A DNA stretch of 64,000 nt from Rhizobium sp. R634 (GTDB lineage: Bacteria; Pseudomonadota; Alphaproteobacteria; Rhizobiales; Rhizobiaceae): assembly GCF_002211305.1 (NCBI RefSeq), contig NZ_LOKW01000012.1, forward strand, positions 248,001 to 312,000, read 5' to 3'. Made by a program: the position numbers and the translations under genes. Under the pieces are notes generated by a model. The model saw only the letters and a program-made list of their open reading frames with translations. It did no database searches and was not told the origin of the DNA. Below, in pieces: positions 36,905-46,731 of the stretch (position 1 is its first letter; each line of letters starts with the position of its first letter).

Positions 36905-37227
36905 GTTTCCGTTCGTTTGGTGCTCAGGCAGCCGCTGGATCATTTTTTACCAGGGGATTGTCTCGATGTTTTTGCTGCGTGCCCGATGTCATGGCGCTAA
37001 CATCTCCTTCTCCGGAACGGATGAGCTGAGTCGGCTCCGTACCGTGTCCTCAGGGTGACACTGCCAGTATTTCTCTTTTGTGGCGTTTGTGGCACCCCGG
37101 ACTGTGGAGAAGTCGAACAATGGGCACAGGCGTTCAGGATTTAGGCGAGACCAGCCCCGCTCCGATCGCAGCCTCTTGATTTCTCCATCCGGAATTGCAA
37201 ATCCGGAGTTGGAAAAAGACAGAACGG
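36905..37227 (+). other. Intergenic region upstream of dnaB
   Basis: This 323-bp stretch has no supported gene. It must hold the dnaB promoter, but I see no clear -35/-10 pair. Two copies of the palindrome TCCGGA at 37188-37193 and 37202-37207, spaced by 8 bp, lie about 20 bp before the dnaB start and could form a hairpin or a protein site. Confidence 0.4.
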
Positions 37228-38730
37228 ATGATGATGAACGACGCCGCTCGAAAGATTGCAGCCGTTGCTCCTTCGGAGCAGCACTATCGCGAAGCACCCA
37301 ACAACATCGAAGCCGAGCAGGCGCTTCTGGGTGCCATCCTGATGAACAACGACGCCTATTACCGAGTGTCGGATTTCCTCAAGCCGATCCATCTCTACGA
37401 GCCGCTGCATCGGAAGATCTTCGAGGTTGCCGGCGACATCATCCGCATGGGCAAGATCGCCAATCCGGTGACGATCAAGACCTTCCTGAAAGCCGACGAG
37501 AAGGTCGGCGACATGACCGTCTCGCAATATCTGGCAAGCCTCGTCAGCAACGCGGTCACCGTCATCAATGCCGAGGACTATGGCCGGGCGATCTATGATC
37601 TCGCGCTGCGCCGGGCGCTGATCACCATCGGCGAGGACGTCGTCAACATCGCTTATGACGCGCCGCTCGACATGCCGCCGCAGTCGCAGATCGAAGATAC
37701 CGAACGCCGTCTCTTCGAACTCGCCGAAAACGGCCGCTACGACGGCGGCTTCCAGTCCTTCAACGATGCCGTGGCGCTCGCCATCGACATGGCGGCCGTC
37801 GCCAAGGAACGCGACGGCGGGCTCTCGGGCATCTCCACCGGCATCCATTCACTGGATGCCAAGATGGGCGGCCTGCAGCGTTCGGACTTGATCATCCTGG
37901 CCGGGCGCCCCGGTATGGGCAAGACCTCGCTCGCAACCAACATCGCCTATAACATCGCCGCCGCCTATGAGGGTGAGGTGCAGTCGGACGGCAGCATGAA
38001 GGCCAAGAACGGCGGCGTCGTCGGCTTCTATTCGCTCGAAATGTCGTCTGAACAGCTCGCTACCCGTATCATCTCCGAGCAGACGGAAGTCTCCTCCTCG
38101 AAGATCCGCCGCGGCGACATCAACGATGCGGATTTCGAAAAGCTCGTCGCCTGTTCGATGATGATGCAGAAGGTGCCGCTCTATATCGACCAGACGGGCG
38201 GTATCTCGATCGCCCAGCTTTCGGCGCGCGCGCGCCGCCTCAAGCGTCAGCGCGGCCTCGACGTGCTCGTGGTCGACTACGTGCAGCTGATGACCGGCTC
38301 GGGCAAATCGAGCGACAACCGCGTCCAGGAAATCACCCAGATCACCACCGGCCTGAAGGCGCTCGGCAAGGAACTCAACGTCCCGATCATCGCGCTGTCT
38401 CAGCTATCCCGCCAGGTCGAAAGCCGCGATGACAAGCGCCCGCAGCTTTCCGACCTTCGCGAATCCGGCTCGATCGAACAGGACGCCGACGTCGTGCTCT
38501 TCGTGTTCCGCGAGGAATATTACGTCAAGAACCAGGAGCCGCGTGATCCCCACGATCCGAAATATCCGGAATGGGAAGCGCTGTTCGACAAGGTGAAGGG
38601 CACGGCCGACGTCATCATCGCCAAGCAGCGTCACGGGCCGACCGGCACGGTGAAGCTCGCCTTCCAGGCGGAGTTCACCCGTTTCGCCGATCTCGCCGAT
38701 CCTTCCTTCATACAGTACGAGGAACATTGA
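37228..38730 (+). CDS. dnaB: Replicative DNA helicase
   Basis: DnaB is the hexameric 5'-3' helicase that unwinds DNA at the replication fork. The product of about 500 residues has the N-terminal DnaG-contact domain (NNIEAEQALLGAILMNNDAYY), Walker A GRPGMGKTS (residues 226-234), Walker B LDVLVVDYVQLM and the arginine-finger region QLSDLRESGSIEQDAD. Three in-frame ATGs run at 37228, 37231 and 37234 with no clear ribosome site, so the start is uncertain by a few codons. No intein is present. alr follows after azlDC and a regulator on the other strand. Confidence 0.96.
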   Translation: MMMNDAARKIAAVAPSEQHYREAPNNIEAEQALLGAILMNNDAYYRVSDFLKPIHLYEPLHRKIFEVAGDIIRMGKIANPVTIKTFLKADEKVGDMTVSQYLASLVSNAVTVINAEDYGRAIYDLALRRALITIGEDVVNIAYDAPLDMPPQSQIEDTERRLFELAENGRYDGGFQSFNDAVALAIDMAAVAKERDGGLSGISTGIHSLDAKMGGLQRSDLIILAGRPGMGKTSLATNIAYNIAAAYEGEVQSDGSMKAKNGGVVGFYSLEMSSEQLATRIISEQTEVSSSKIRRGDINDADFEKLVACSMMMQKVPLYIDQTGGISIAQLSARARRLKRQRGLDVLVVDYVQLMTGSGKSSDNRVQEITQITTGLKALGKELNVPIIALSQLSRQVESRDDKRPQLSDLRESGSIEQDADVVLFVFREEYYVKNQEPRDPHDPKYPEWEALFDKVKGTADVIIAKQRHGPTGTVKLAFQAEFTRFADLADPSFIQYEEH

Positions 38731-38752
38731 CGCGGTTCCCGCGTCGATTTCC

Positions 38753-39055
38753 TTAGAACCCGGCGACCCGTAACAAGGCAACCGTTGCGACGCCAATTGC
38801 GACGCTGACAAGCATGGGGAGACGGCGCGCGGCGATCGCCGTTGCCGCGCAAGCCAAGGTCTCTGCCCACCCGGCCGCAAAAGCGGTCGGGGCAATGACC
38901 GCCATCAGCACGGCTGGCGGGATGGCCTCGATCGCCGTTCTGCGCCGTTCATCCATCTCGACATGACGGATCAGGACGAGGCCGCTGATGCGGGTGAAGA
39001 CCGTTGCGGCGGCCATCGCGAGGATGGCGATCATGGTGTTGAGGTCGAGCGTCAT
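38753..39055 (-). CDS. azlD: AzlD-family branched-chain amino-acid exporter small subunit
   Basis: AzlD works with AzlC as an exporter of branched-chain amino acids. The 100-residue product has three or four hydrophobic segments (MIAILAMAAATVFTRISGLVL, PAVLMAVIAPTAFAAG, LVSVAIGVATVALL) and the size expected of AzlD. ATG 39055 overlaps the azlC stop (ATGA). The frame is open far upstream, but that part is azlC in another phase. It is the last gene of an araC-azlC-azlD string. Confidence 0.88.
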   Translation of the reverse strand: MTLDLNTMIAILAMAAATVFTRISGLVLIRHVEMDERRRTAIEAIPPAVLMAVIAPTAFAAGWAETLACAATAIAARRLPMLVSVAIGVATVALLRVAGF

Positions 39056-39756
39056 GCCGCCTGCTCCCGTGCCCTGCCCTGCCAGAGCGCCGTTGCCAGC
39101 CCGGCCAGAGCGCCGGCGGCGATGTACCAGACCCCCGGCACGAAGTGATGGACCGCGACGGATGCGGCGCCGCTCGCAGCAAGGACGGCGCCGGTTTCCG
39201 GCCCTTTCCAGAAACCCATGACGAGCACGATGAAGACGGCCGGAAAGGCGAAGTCGAGGCCGGTGACCGCTGGATTGCCGAGAAAGGCGCCGAGCAGTGC
39301 GCCCGCCAGCGAAGAGCCGACCCAGGTGAGGTAGAAAGGCGCGACGATGCCGGCATACCAGGCCGGCGTCAGCCGCATGCTGCCGGCGCGGAATTCCGCC
39401 ATGGCCCAGAGCTCGTCGGCGAGGAAGAGCATGGCGGCATAACGTTTGACGCCGGAGAAAGACTGCATCTTCGTGCCGATCGACGCGCTCATCAGCACAT
39501 GGCGGATATTGACCAAGAGGGTTGCGAAGCCGACGCCGATCCACCTTGCCGGATGCGTCCAGATATCCATGGCCACGAATTGCGAACCGCCTGCAAAGAC
39601 AAGCGCGCTCATCAGCGCCGTTTCCAGCGGCGAAAGCCCCTTGGTGGCCGCGACCGCGCCGAAAACGAGTCCGATCGGCAAGACGGCGACAACAAGCGGA
39701 AAAATGGCGCGCATTCCGGCAAGAAATTCGCCGGATGGCCGGCTGTGCTGCAACAT
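39052..39756 (-). CDS. azlC: AzlC-family branched-chain amino-acid exporter large subunit
   Basis: The 234-residue membrane protein has the AzlC pattern: VAVLPIGLVFGAVAATKGLSPLETALMSALVFAGGSQF-like start (read in short pieces), the NIRHVLMSASIG loop and FLADELWAM. With AzlD it exports branched-chain amino acids or toxic analogues. Its ATG at 39756 has AGGAGG some 7 nt upstream. An AraC regulator lies 67 bp upstream in the same direction and may control the pair. Confidence 0.9.
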   Translation of the reverse strand: MLQHSRPSGEFLAGMRAIFPLVVAVLPIGLVFGAVAATKGLSPLETALMSALVFAGGSQFVAMDIWTHPARWIGVGFATLLVNIRHVLMSASIGTKMQSFSGVKRYAAMLFLADELWAMAEFRAGSMRLTPAWYAGIVAPFYLTWVGSSLAGALLGAFLGNPAVTGLDFAFPAVFIVLVMGFWKGPETGAVLAASGAASVAVHHFVPGVWYIAAGALAGLATALWQGRAREQAA

Positions 39757-39823
39757 GGCAACCTCCTGATCAAGATCGCGGAGGGTTAACCCAGGCGGCC
39801 ATGGCTGTATTGAACGAAAGTGA

Positions 39824-40681
39824 TCAGCCCGTGCGGAATTGGCCGGGCGTCACACCCGTGCGCGCCTTGAAGTGCCGGGTGAAATGCGCCTGATCGGCAA
39901 AACCGCATTCGAGCGCGATATCGGCCGGCATGCGTCCCTGCCGCAGCAGCCGGCGGGCCACCTGCACGCGCCGGTCCGTCAGAAAAGCGTGGGGGGTGAT
40001 GTGATATTCCTTGCGGAAGGCGCGGATGAGGTGGGCGCGGCTCAGACCCGCCACGCCAGCCAGTTCCTCGAGGCCGACGTCGCTGTCGAAGTTCTCGACG
40101 AGGTATTCGCGGGCGCGGGCGACCGCGCTTCGTTCCTTCGTATCGACGGGAACGATGATCGCGCTGCCGTGGCGCGCAAAGATCGCCGCCAGCACCGAAA
40201 ACATTCCCTCATCGGACTCCAGCGCGCCGGCGCCGCTCTCGAGCGTTCGATGGGCGGCGTGAAAGGCATTGGCAAGCTGTGGATCGCGCGGAAGCCCGCC
40301 GGGGAAAGACGGCGTCGCATGAAAGGCCTTGCCGGTGACATCTTCGAGGATATCAACGAACAGCTTCATGTCGGGATAGATCATCCGGTAGCGATAGCCC
40401 TCGCCGCCAGGAGCGCCGTCATGGATCACACCGGGATCGATGAGATAAAGGTCGCCCGGGCCGGTTTCTTCCCGCCTGCCGCTCAGAGTGGCGATCTGGC
40501 TACCGCTTTCTATCGCGCCGATGCTGAAGGTATCATGCGCATGCGGCGCATATTCATGCGTCAGGAAGGTGGCGCTCAAACACTCCATGTCGCGGAAGCG
40601 GCTATCCCGCCAGAAGCGGGCCGATTCCACGTTCGCAAGCGGCATGGCTTCGGCCGCCTCTTTTTGCGATACGTTCTGCAT
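39824..40681 (-). CDS. AraC-family transcriptional regulator
   Basis: The 285-residue protein has an N-terminal cupin-like sensing domain (LTHEYAPHAHDTFSIGAIESG, then GPGDLYLIDPGVIHDG) and a C-terminal pair of helix-turn-helix motifs (VGLEELAGVAGLSRAHLIRAF and PADIALECGFADQAHFTRHF). This is the AraC layout typical of regulators next to azlCD exporters, which it precedes by 67 bp. The inducer may be an amino acid; that is inference. The start at 40681 could instead be Met13 further in. Confidence 0.92.
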   Translation of the reverse strand: MQNVSQKEAAEAMPLANVESARFWRDSRFRDMECLSATFLTHEYAPHAHDTFSIGAIESGSQIATLSGRREETGPGDLYLIDPGVIHDGAPGGEGYRYRMIYPDMKLFVDILEDVTGKAFHATPSFPGGLPRDPQLANAFHAAHRTLESGAGALESDEGMFSVLAAIFARHGSAIIVPVDTKERSAVARAREYLVENFDSDVGLEELAGVAGLSRAHLIRAFRKEYHITPHAFLTDRRVQVARRLLRQGRMPADIALECGFADQAHFTRHFKARTGVTPGQFRTG

Positions 40682-40839
40682 CCACCAAGATTATCGCGGA
40701 AGCGCGCACGCGTCTTGAACAAAAGTGATCGTGGGGCAGGCAAAGGGTGTTATGTCACCGCCTGCGCTTTCCCTTGGCGATCATGCTCTTTAAACTAGAC
40801 TGGCTAAAGCGATTTCCTTTCATTACTTCACGGCGATTC

Positions 40840-42003
40840 ATGACAGATTTTCCCATCCCCTTCGAAGATGACGATCTTTTCGCTTCCGCGGGCCTGCGGC
40901 TGACCGTCGATCTGACTGCGCTCACCGAGAACTGGCGCGACATGGCGCGGCGCTCCGGCGCTGCGCGCGCCGCAGCCGTCGTCAAGGCGGACGCCTACGG
41001 CATGGGCATCGAGGATGCCGGCGAAGCGCTCTACCTCGCGGGCGCCCGGGATTTTTTCGTCGCGACCGTCGATGAAGGGGTAACGCTTCGCCTCTATGCG
41101 CCCGAGGCGCGCATCTTCGTGCTCTCGGGCATATGGCCGGGCACCGAACGGCGCTTCTTCGAGAACGATCTGGTGCCGGTGATCTCCTCCGACGAGCAGC
41201 TTGCCTTCTGGATGGCTGTGCTTGCCGATTATGGCGATTACCCTTGCGCGCTGCATGTCGATACAGGCTTCAACCGGCTGGGGCTGCACATCGACGATGC
41301 GCTGGCGCTTGCCGACGACGTCTCGCGGCCGGCAAGCTTTGCGCCGGTGCTCGTCATGAGCCACCTCGCCTGCGGCGACGATCCCGGCCATGCGATGAAC
41401 CGGCGCCAGCTCGAATCATTCCGCAGGGTTAGCGCGGCCTATGAAGGCATCGATTCAAGTCTTGCCGCCTCCGCCGGAATTTTTCTCGGCGAAGACTATC
41501 ACTTCGACCTGACCCGTCCCGGCATCTCGCTCTATGGAGGCGAAGCGGTCAGCGGCATGGCGAACCCGATGCGCCCGGTCGCCACCGCGGAAGCACGCGT
41601 CATCCAGGTACGGACGGTCGAAGCCGGCGAGACCGTCAGCTACGGGCGGGCGCTGCAGCTTCACCGCGACAGCCGGCTGGCGATCATCTCGGCCGGTTAT
41701 GCCGACGGCTATCTGCGCAGCCAGTCGAGCGGCGGCGTGCCCCTGCGCCAGGCCGTGCCGCAGGGCGGGCAAGGCTTCATCGCCGGACACAAGGTGCCCG
41801 TCGCGGGCCGGATCACCATGGATCTGACGATCTTCGACATCACCGACCTGCCGGACAATGCCGTACGCGCCGGCGATTATGTCGAGCTGTTCGGAAAGAA
41901 CATGTCGCTCGACGAGGTGGCGCGGGCAGCAGGCACCATCGGATACGAGATCCTGACCAGCATGGGGCTGCGCCACGAACGGCGCTATGTGGCCGAGGAG
42001 TAG
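40840..42003 (+). CDS. alr: Alanine racemase
   Basis: Alr interconverts L- and D-alanine with pyridoxal phosphate and supplies D-alanine for peptidoglycan. From ATG 40840 the 387-residue product has the PLP lysine K49 in VVKADAYGMG, LHVDTGFNRLGL, and a C-terminal beta domain with the catalytic Tyr region SAGYADGYLRS and GRITMDLTIFDITD. Two earlier in-frame ATGs (40747, 40783) would add a hydrophobic leader; without it the protein aligns better with the family. The ribosome site is weak. It faces away from the AraC gene. Confidence 0.93.
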   Translation: MTDFPIPFEDDDLFASAGLRLTVDLTALTENWRDMARRSGAARAAAVVKADAYGMGIEDAGEALYLAGARDFFVATVDEGVTLRLYAPEARIFVLSGIWPGTERRFFENDLVPVISSDEQLAFWMAVLADYGDYPCALHVDTGFNRLGLHIDDALALADDVSRPASFAPVLVMSHLACGDDPGHAMNRRQLESFRRVSAAYEGIDSSLAASAGIFLGEDYHFDLTRPGISLYGGEAVSGMANPMRPVATAEARVIQVRTVEAGETVSYGRALQLHRDSRLAIISAGYADGYLRSQSSGGVPLRQAVPQGGQGFIAGHKVPVAGRITMDLTIFDITDLPDNAVRAGDYVELFGKNMSLDEVARAAGTIGYEILTSMGLRHERRYVAEE

Positions 42004-42012
42004 AGCTTGCTG

Positions 42013-42648
42013 TCAGCGGCTGCTGAGCGCGAGACGGACGCCGAGCGCCACGAAAAGCGCACCGAGACCGCGATCGAGCCACCGTCCGATTTTTTCGTTG
42101 TGCCTCAACGCATCTGCAAGGCGCCCGCCGAGAAGGACGAGCGGCGGTTCGATGAAGGCCGCGACGGCGATGATGAGCCCGCCATGCAGCATGAGCTGAG
42201 CCCAGGTGGGCCCTGCCCCTTCGACGACGAATTGCGGCAGGAACGCCAAGAAGAATATCGCCACTTTCGGATTGAGCAGCGACACCAGGGTTCCCTGCCG
42301 ATAGATCCTTGCCGCCGGCAGTTTTTCATCCGCTGCCTTCATCAGGCCGCTGCCGCCACCGGCGCGCAAAGCCTGGATGCCTAACCAGACGAGATAGGCA
42401 GCTCCGATCCATTTGACCGTGGAGAAAGCGAAAGCCGAGGCGGCGAGCACGGCGGACAGGCCGAGCGCCGCTATCAGAACATGCAGGCAGGCACCCGACC
42501 AAACGCCGAACAGCGCGGAGAAGCCGGCGCGCTTCCCGCCGCGCATCGTGTGGCCGAGGATGAAGGCGATGTCGGGGCCTGGCGAGAGGTTGAGCAAAAC
42601 CGCCGCCGACAGAAATGCAAGCCAATGAGTCAGCGAATAATCGAACAT
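42013..42648 (-). CDS. LysE-family amino-acid exporter
   Basis: The 211-residue product has about six membrane helices and the family hallmark LSPGPDIAFILGHTMRGGKRAGFSA near the N-terminus, in the RhtB/LysE class. It would export amino acids or homoserine-type compounds; the substrate cannot be told. GGTGGAAG lies before the ATG at 42648. It converges with alr and is divergent from radA. Confidence 0.9.
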   Translation of the reverse strand: MFDYSLTHWLAFLSAAVLLNLSPGPDIAFILGHTMRGGKRAGFSALFGVWSGACLHVLIAALGLSAVLAASAFAFSTVKWIGAAYLVWLGIQALRAGGGSGLMKAADEKLPAARIYRQGTLVSLLNPKVAIFFLAFLPQFVVEGAGPTWAQLMLHGGLIIAVAAFIEPPLVLLGGRLADALRHNEKIGRWLDRGLGALFVALGVRLALSSR

Positions 42649-42812
42649 CTTCCACCATCCTGGATAAGCAGAGCGGGAAACATAGGCACGGCGACCACTG
42701 ATGGGGAAATCATTAGTTTTGATCCGTCGCGATAGCCATTATCTCAAGCACGACAATGATTCGATGAAGCACGCGACGCTTCATCTTGATAACTCGACTG
42801 AAAGAGCGATTG

Positions 42813-44213
42813 ATGGCGAAGGCCAGGACACAGTTCATCTGCCAGAATTGCGGCGCGGTCCATAACCGCTGGGCCGGCAAATGCGATGGTTGCGGCGAGT
42901 GGAACACAATCGTCGAAGAAGATCCAATGGGCGGGATCGGCTCCGGCCCCGGCAAGACGCCGAAGAAGGGCCGCCCTGTCGCGCTGACCGCACTCTCCGG
43001 CGAGATCGAGGAGGCTCCGCGCATTCATACCGCCATGTCGGAACTCGACCGGGCACTCGGCGGTGGCTTCGTGCGAGGTTCGGCGGTGCTGATCGGCGGC
43101 GATCCGGGCATCGGCAAGTCGACGCTGCTGATGCAGGCGGCTGCCGCGCTTGCGCGGCGCGGCCACAAGATCATTTACGTCTCCGGCGAAGAAGCGGTGG
43201 CGCAGGTCCGCCTCAGGGCGCAGCGTCTTGCCGCGGCCGATACCGACGTGATGCTGGCAGCCGAAACCAATGTAGAGGATATTCTGGCGACGCTTGCCGA
43301 AGGCAAAAGACCGGACCTCGTCATCATCGATTCCATCCAGACGCTGTGGAGCGAACTGGCCGAATCCGCGCCAGGAACGGTGACGCAGGTGCGCACCGGC
43401 GTACAGTCGATGATCCGTTTCGCCAAGCAGACGGGTGCGGCCATGGTGCTCGTCGGGCATGTGACCAAGGACGGGCAGATCGCCGGCCCGCGCGTGGTCG
43501 AGCACATGGTCGATGCCGTGCTCTATTTCGAAGGCGATCGCGGCCATCACTACCGCATCCTGCGCACGGTCAAGAACCGCTTCGGCCCGACCGACGAGAT
43601 CGGCGTCTTCGAAATGTCCGACAGAGGTTTGCGCGAAGTCGCCAACCCATCCGAACTCTTTCTCGGCGAGCGCAACGAAAAATCGCCGGGTGCGGCCGTC
43701 TTTGCCGGCATGGAGGGCACGCGTCCCGTGCTCGTCGAAGTGCAGGCGCTGGTGGCGCCGACCTCGCTCGGCACGCCGCGGCGCGCCGTCGTCGGCTGGG
43801 ATTCGGCCCGGCTGTCGATGATTCTGGCCGTACTCGAAGCCCATTGCGGCGTCAGGCTCGGCCAGCACGACGTCTATCTCAACGTCGCCGGCGGTTACCG
43901 CATCTCCGAACCGGCGGCGGATCTCGCCGTCGCCTCGGCGCTGGTTTCCTCGCTTGCCGGTATTGCCCTTCCTGCCGATTGCGTCTATTTCGGCGAAGTC
44001 AGCCTGTCGGGCGCCATCCGGCCGGTTGCGCACACCGCCCAGCGCCTCAAGGAAGCCGAGAAGCTGGGTTTTTCCGCAGCATTGCTTCCGTCCGCCTCCG
44101 CCGAACTGCCGAAGAATTCGGGCGGGCGCTGGAGCGAGGTGGAAAGCCTGCCGGATCTGGTCGCGCGCATCGCCGGCTCGAAGGGGGCGCTGCGTGTGGA
44201 AGACGAGGTTTGA
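42813..44213 (+). CDS. radA: DNA repair protein RadA (Sms)
   Basis: RadA is a DnaB-like branch-migration helicase that processes recombination intermediates. The 466-residue protein has the N-terminal zinc finger (C10, C13, C24, C27), Walker A GGDPGIGKST (residues 95-104), the RadA-specific KNRFGPTDEIGVFEM and a C-terminal Lon-protease-like domain with ALVSSLAGIALP and VSLSGAIRPV. ATG 42813 (MAKARTQFICQNCG) fits the family; an ATG nine codons earlier is less likely. cvpA follows 90 bp on. Confidence 0.96.
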   Translation: MAKARTQFICQNCGAVHNRWAGKCDGCGEWNTIVEEDPMGGIGSGPGKTPKKGRPVALTALSGEIEEAPRIHTAMSELDRALGGGFVRGSAVLIGGDPGIGKSTLLMQAAAALARRGHKIIYVSGEEAVAQVRLRAQRLAAADTDVMLAAETNVEDILATLAEGKRPDLVIIDSIQTLWSELAESAPGTVTQVRTGVQSMIRFAKQTGAAMVLVGHVTKDGQIAGPRVVEHMVDAVLYFEGDRGHHYRILRTVKNRFGPTDEIGVFEMSDRGLREVANPSELFLGERNEKSPGAAVFAGMEGTRPVLVEVQALVAPTSLGTPRRAVVGWDSARLSMILAVLEAHCGVRLGQHDVYLNVAGGYRISEPAADLAVASALVSSLAGIALPADCVYFGEVSLSGAIRPVAHTAQRLKEAEKLGFSAALLPSASAELPKNSGGRWSEVESLPDLVARIAGSKGALRVEDEV

Positions 44214-44303
44214 TCCTTTCATTGCCAAGATTGGTGATGATATAGGAGGCACACGATAAGGCGCGACACGGCCGCCAAGCGGCAGTCCTGGAGTTGAATT
44301 TAC

Positions 44304-44930
44304 ATGCCCATTACGATTTTCGACGGTATTGTCATCGGCGTCGTGCTCTTCTCCGCCGTGCTGGCGATGGTCCGCGGCTTCTCGCGCGAGATCCTCTCGA
44401 TCGCAAGCTGGGGCGGCTCTGCCGCCGCCGCCTACTACCTCTACCCCTATCTGTTGCCCTACGCGAAGAAATACACCGATGACGACCGTATCGCGATCGT
44501 CGGCTCGGCAGCAGTCGTCTTCCTCATCGCGCTCATCGTCATTTCCTTCATCACGATGAAGATCGCCGATTTCATCATCGACAGCCGCATCGGCGCGCTC
44601 GACCGCACGCTGGGCTTCCTGTTCGGCGCCGCGCGCGGCGTGCTGCTCCTGGTCGTCGCCGTCGCCTTCTGGAACTGGCTTGTCGATGTCGACCACCGCC
44701 CGGCCTGGGTCAATGAAGCCAAGTCGAAGCCGTTCCTGGATTCGATGGTCGTGAAGCTGAAGGCGGTTCTGCCGGAGCAATTTGCCCAGATGATACCGGA
44801 AAGCATCCGTGATAAGCTGCAGCCGCAGGCACAAGGTACCGAGGGCGCCAATCCGCCGGCCGGCGAGCAAGCCCCGGCGGAAGACGCACCGGCGGCGCCC
44901 GCAGACGGCGCTCAGCAGCCGGCGAATTGA
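44304..44930 (+). CDS. cvpA: CvpA-family membrane protein
   Basis: The 208-residue product has the CvpA layout: FDGIVIGVVLFSAVLAMVRGFSREILSIASWG, then three more hydrophobic segments, and a soluble Ala/Pro-rich tail from about residue 165. In E. coli cvpA is needed for colicin V production and is co-transcribed with purF, which also follows here after 232 bp. The molecular role is unknown. Confidence 0.9.
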   Translation: MPITIFDGIVIGVVLFSAVLAMVRGFSREILSIASWGGSAAAAYYLYPYLLPYAKKYTDDDRIAIVGSAAVVFLIALIVISFITMKIADFIIDSRIGALDRTLGFLFGAARGVLLLVVAVAFWNWLVDVDHRPAWVNEAKSKPFLDSMVVKLKAVLPEQFAQMIPESIRDKLQPQAQGTEGANPPAGEQAPAEDAPAAPADGAQQPAN

Positions 44931-44992
44931 CACAGTGTTCAGCAGCTTGACTCGCCTTTCGGCAATTGCCATTTGAGCGGGACGTGAAATAA

Positions 44993-45026
44993 GGGTCCGG
45001 CCGGGCATTCCAGCTCCGCCGGACCC
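44993..45026 (+). terminator. Hairpin between cvpA and purF
   Basis: GGGTCCGGC (44993-45001) and GCCGGACCC (45018-45026) form a perfect 9-bp stem with a 16-nt loop, 62 bp after cvpA. No U-tract follows. A second short stem, CCGTTT / AAACGG, lies 4 bp further. They may trim the cvpA message or form part of the purF leader. Confidence 0.4.
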
Positions 45027-45162
45027 AAGCCGTTTCAGAGCCGGAAAACGGGATTTGAAAGCGGATGTCGTTCAAGATGAAGTTATCGGAAATCTGCGCG
45101 ATGTCCGGTATCATGCTATTGGTAATGCCGATCCATTCTTGTGAGAGCAGAGGCCCGCAGAA

Positions 45163-46653
45163 ATGAACCAGTCCCATTCCTTCCCGACCGACGATCCGCT
45201 CGACGGAGATACGCTGCATGAGGAATGCGGCGTTTTCGGAATTCTGGGACATCCTGACGCCGCGACCCTTACGGCTCTCGGCCTGCACGCCCTGCAGCAT
45301 CGCGGACAGGAAGCGGCCGGCATCGTCTCCTTCGACGGCAAGCGCTTCTATCAGGAGCGCCATATGGGCCTCGTCGGCGACCATTATACCAATCCCATGA
45401 CGCTCGCCCGCCTGCCGGGCGGCATGTCGATCGGCCATACGCGCTATTCCACAACGGGCGAAGTGGCGATGCGCAACGTGCAGCCGCTCTTTGCCGAACT
45501 CGAGGAAGGCGGCATCGCCATTGCCCATAACGGCAATTTCACCAACGGCCTGACGCTGCGCCGCCAGATCATCGCCACCGGCGCCATCTGTCAGTCGACT
45601 TCCGATACCGAAGTCGTCCTCCACCTCATCGCCCGCTCCCGCCACGCTTCCACGTCCGACCGCTTCATCGACGCCATCCGCCAGATGGAAGGCGGCTATT
45701 CGATGCTCGCCATGACGCGTACCAAGCTGATCGCCGCGCGCGACCCGACCGGCATCCGCCCGCTCGTGATGGGCGAGCTGGACGGCAAGCCGATCTTTTG
45801 TTCCGAAACCTGCGCACTCGACATTATCGGCGCCAAGTTCATCCGCGACGTGGAAAACGGCGAAGTCATCATCTGCGAAATCCAGCCCGACGGCTCGATC
45901 AGCATCGATGCCCGCAAGCCCAGCAAGCCGCAGCCGGAACGCCTCTGCCTGTTCGAATATGTCTATTTCGCCCGGCCGGATTCGGTGGTCGGCGGCCGCA
46001 ACGTCTATACGACGCGCAAGAACATGGGCATGAACCTCGCCAAGGAAGCGCCGGTCGAGGCCGACGTCGTCGTGCCGGTGCCCGATGGCGGCACCCCTGC
46101 AGCGCTCGGCTATGCGCAGGAAAGCGGCATCCCCTTCGAATACGGCATCATCCGCAACCACTATGTCGGCCGCACCTTCATCGAGCCGACGCAGCAGATT
46201 CGCGCCTTCGGCGTGAAGCTGAAGCATTCGGCCAACCGGGCGATGATAGAAGGCAAGCGCGTCGTACTGGTCGACGATTCCATTGTGCGCGGTACGACTT
46301 CGCTGAAAATCGTGCAGATGATCCGCGAAGCCGGCGCCCGCGAGGTCCATATCCGCGTTGCCAGCCCGATGATCTTCTTCCCCGACTTCTACGGCATCGA
46401 TACGCCCGACGCCGATAAGCTGCTCGCCAACCAGTATGCCGATGTCGAAGCCATGGCCAAATATATCGGCGCGGATTCGCTGGCCTTCCTGTCGATCAAC
46501 GGCCTCTATCGCGCCGTCGGCGGCGAGGACCGCAACCCGGCCCGCCCGCAATTCACCGATCACTATTTCACCGGTGACTATCCGACCCGCCTGCTCGACA
46601 AGAACGGCGAGTCCATGGGCAACAAGATTTCCATGCTTGCGAGCAACGGCTGA
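45163..46653 (+). CDS. purF: Amidophosphoribosyltransferase
   Basis: PurF makes phosphoribosylamine from PRPP and glutamine, the first committed step of purine synthesis. The 496-residue product has a propeptide and then Cys22 in EECGVFGILGH, the glutamine-hydrolysing N-terminal nucleophile after processing. The phosphoribosyltransferase half has the PRPP loop VVLVDDSIVRGTTS. No iron-sulfur cysteine set is obvious. The ATG is at 45163. It follows cvpA, as in many bacteria, and precedes an SDR gene. Confidence 0.97.
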   Translation: MNQSHSFPTDDPLDGDTLHEECGVFGILGHPDAATLTALGLHALQHRGQEAAGIVSFDGKRFYQERHMGLVGDHYTNPMTLARLPGGMSIGHTRYSTTGEVAMRNVQPLFAELEEGGIAIAHNGNFTNGLTLRRQIIATGAICQSTSDTEVVLHLIARSRHASTSDRFIDAIRQMEGGYSMLAMTRTKLIAARDPTGIRPLVMGELDGKPIFCSETCALDIIGAKFIRDVENGEVIICEIQPDGSISIDARKPSKPQPERLCLFEYVYFARPDSVVGGRNVYTTRKNMGMNLAKEAPVEADVVVPVPDGGTPAALGYAQESGIPFEYGIIRNHYVGRTFIEPTQQIRAFGVKLKHSANRAMIEGKRVVLVDDSIVRGTTSLKIVQMIREAGAREVHIRVASPMIFFPDFYGIDTPDADKLLANQYADVEAMAKYIGADSLAFLSINGLYRAVGGEDRNPARPQFTDHYFTGDYPTRLLDKNGESMGNKISMLASNG

Positions 46654-46679
46654 GCCCTTCCGTTTTGACTTTCCCGTTG

Positions 46680-46700
46680 GAGGGGCCTATTGCGCCCCTC
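46680..46700 (+). terminator. Probable terminator after purF
   Basis: GAGGGGC (46680-46686) and GCCCCTC (46694-46700) form a 7-bp stem with a 7-nt loop, followed by ACCTTTCC. It lies 26 bp after purF and 31 bp before the SDR gene. The weak tail suggests partial read-through. Confidence 0.5.
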
Positions 46701-46731
46701 ACCTTTCCAAGCACATCCGGAACCCGGGCAG

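Noticed and set aside
39056..39544. Upstream extension of the azlD frame to a 263-codon ORF
   Set aside because: The extra part overlaps azlC in another phase; AzlD length and the ATGA overlap support the short start.
42744..45008. 754-codon minus-strand frame opposite radA and cvpA
   Set aside because: Antisense to two clear genes and without any domain.
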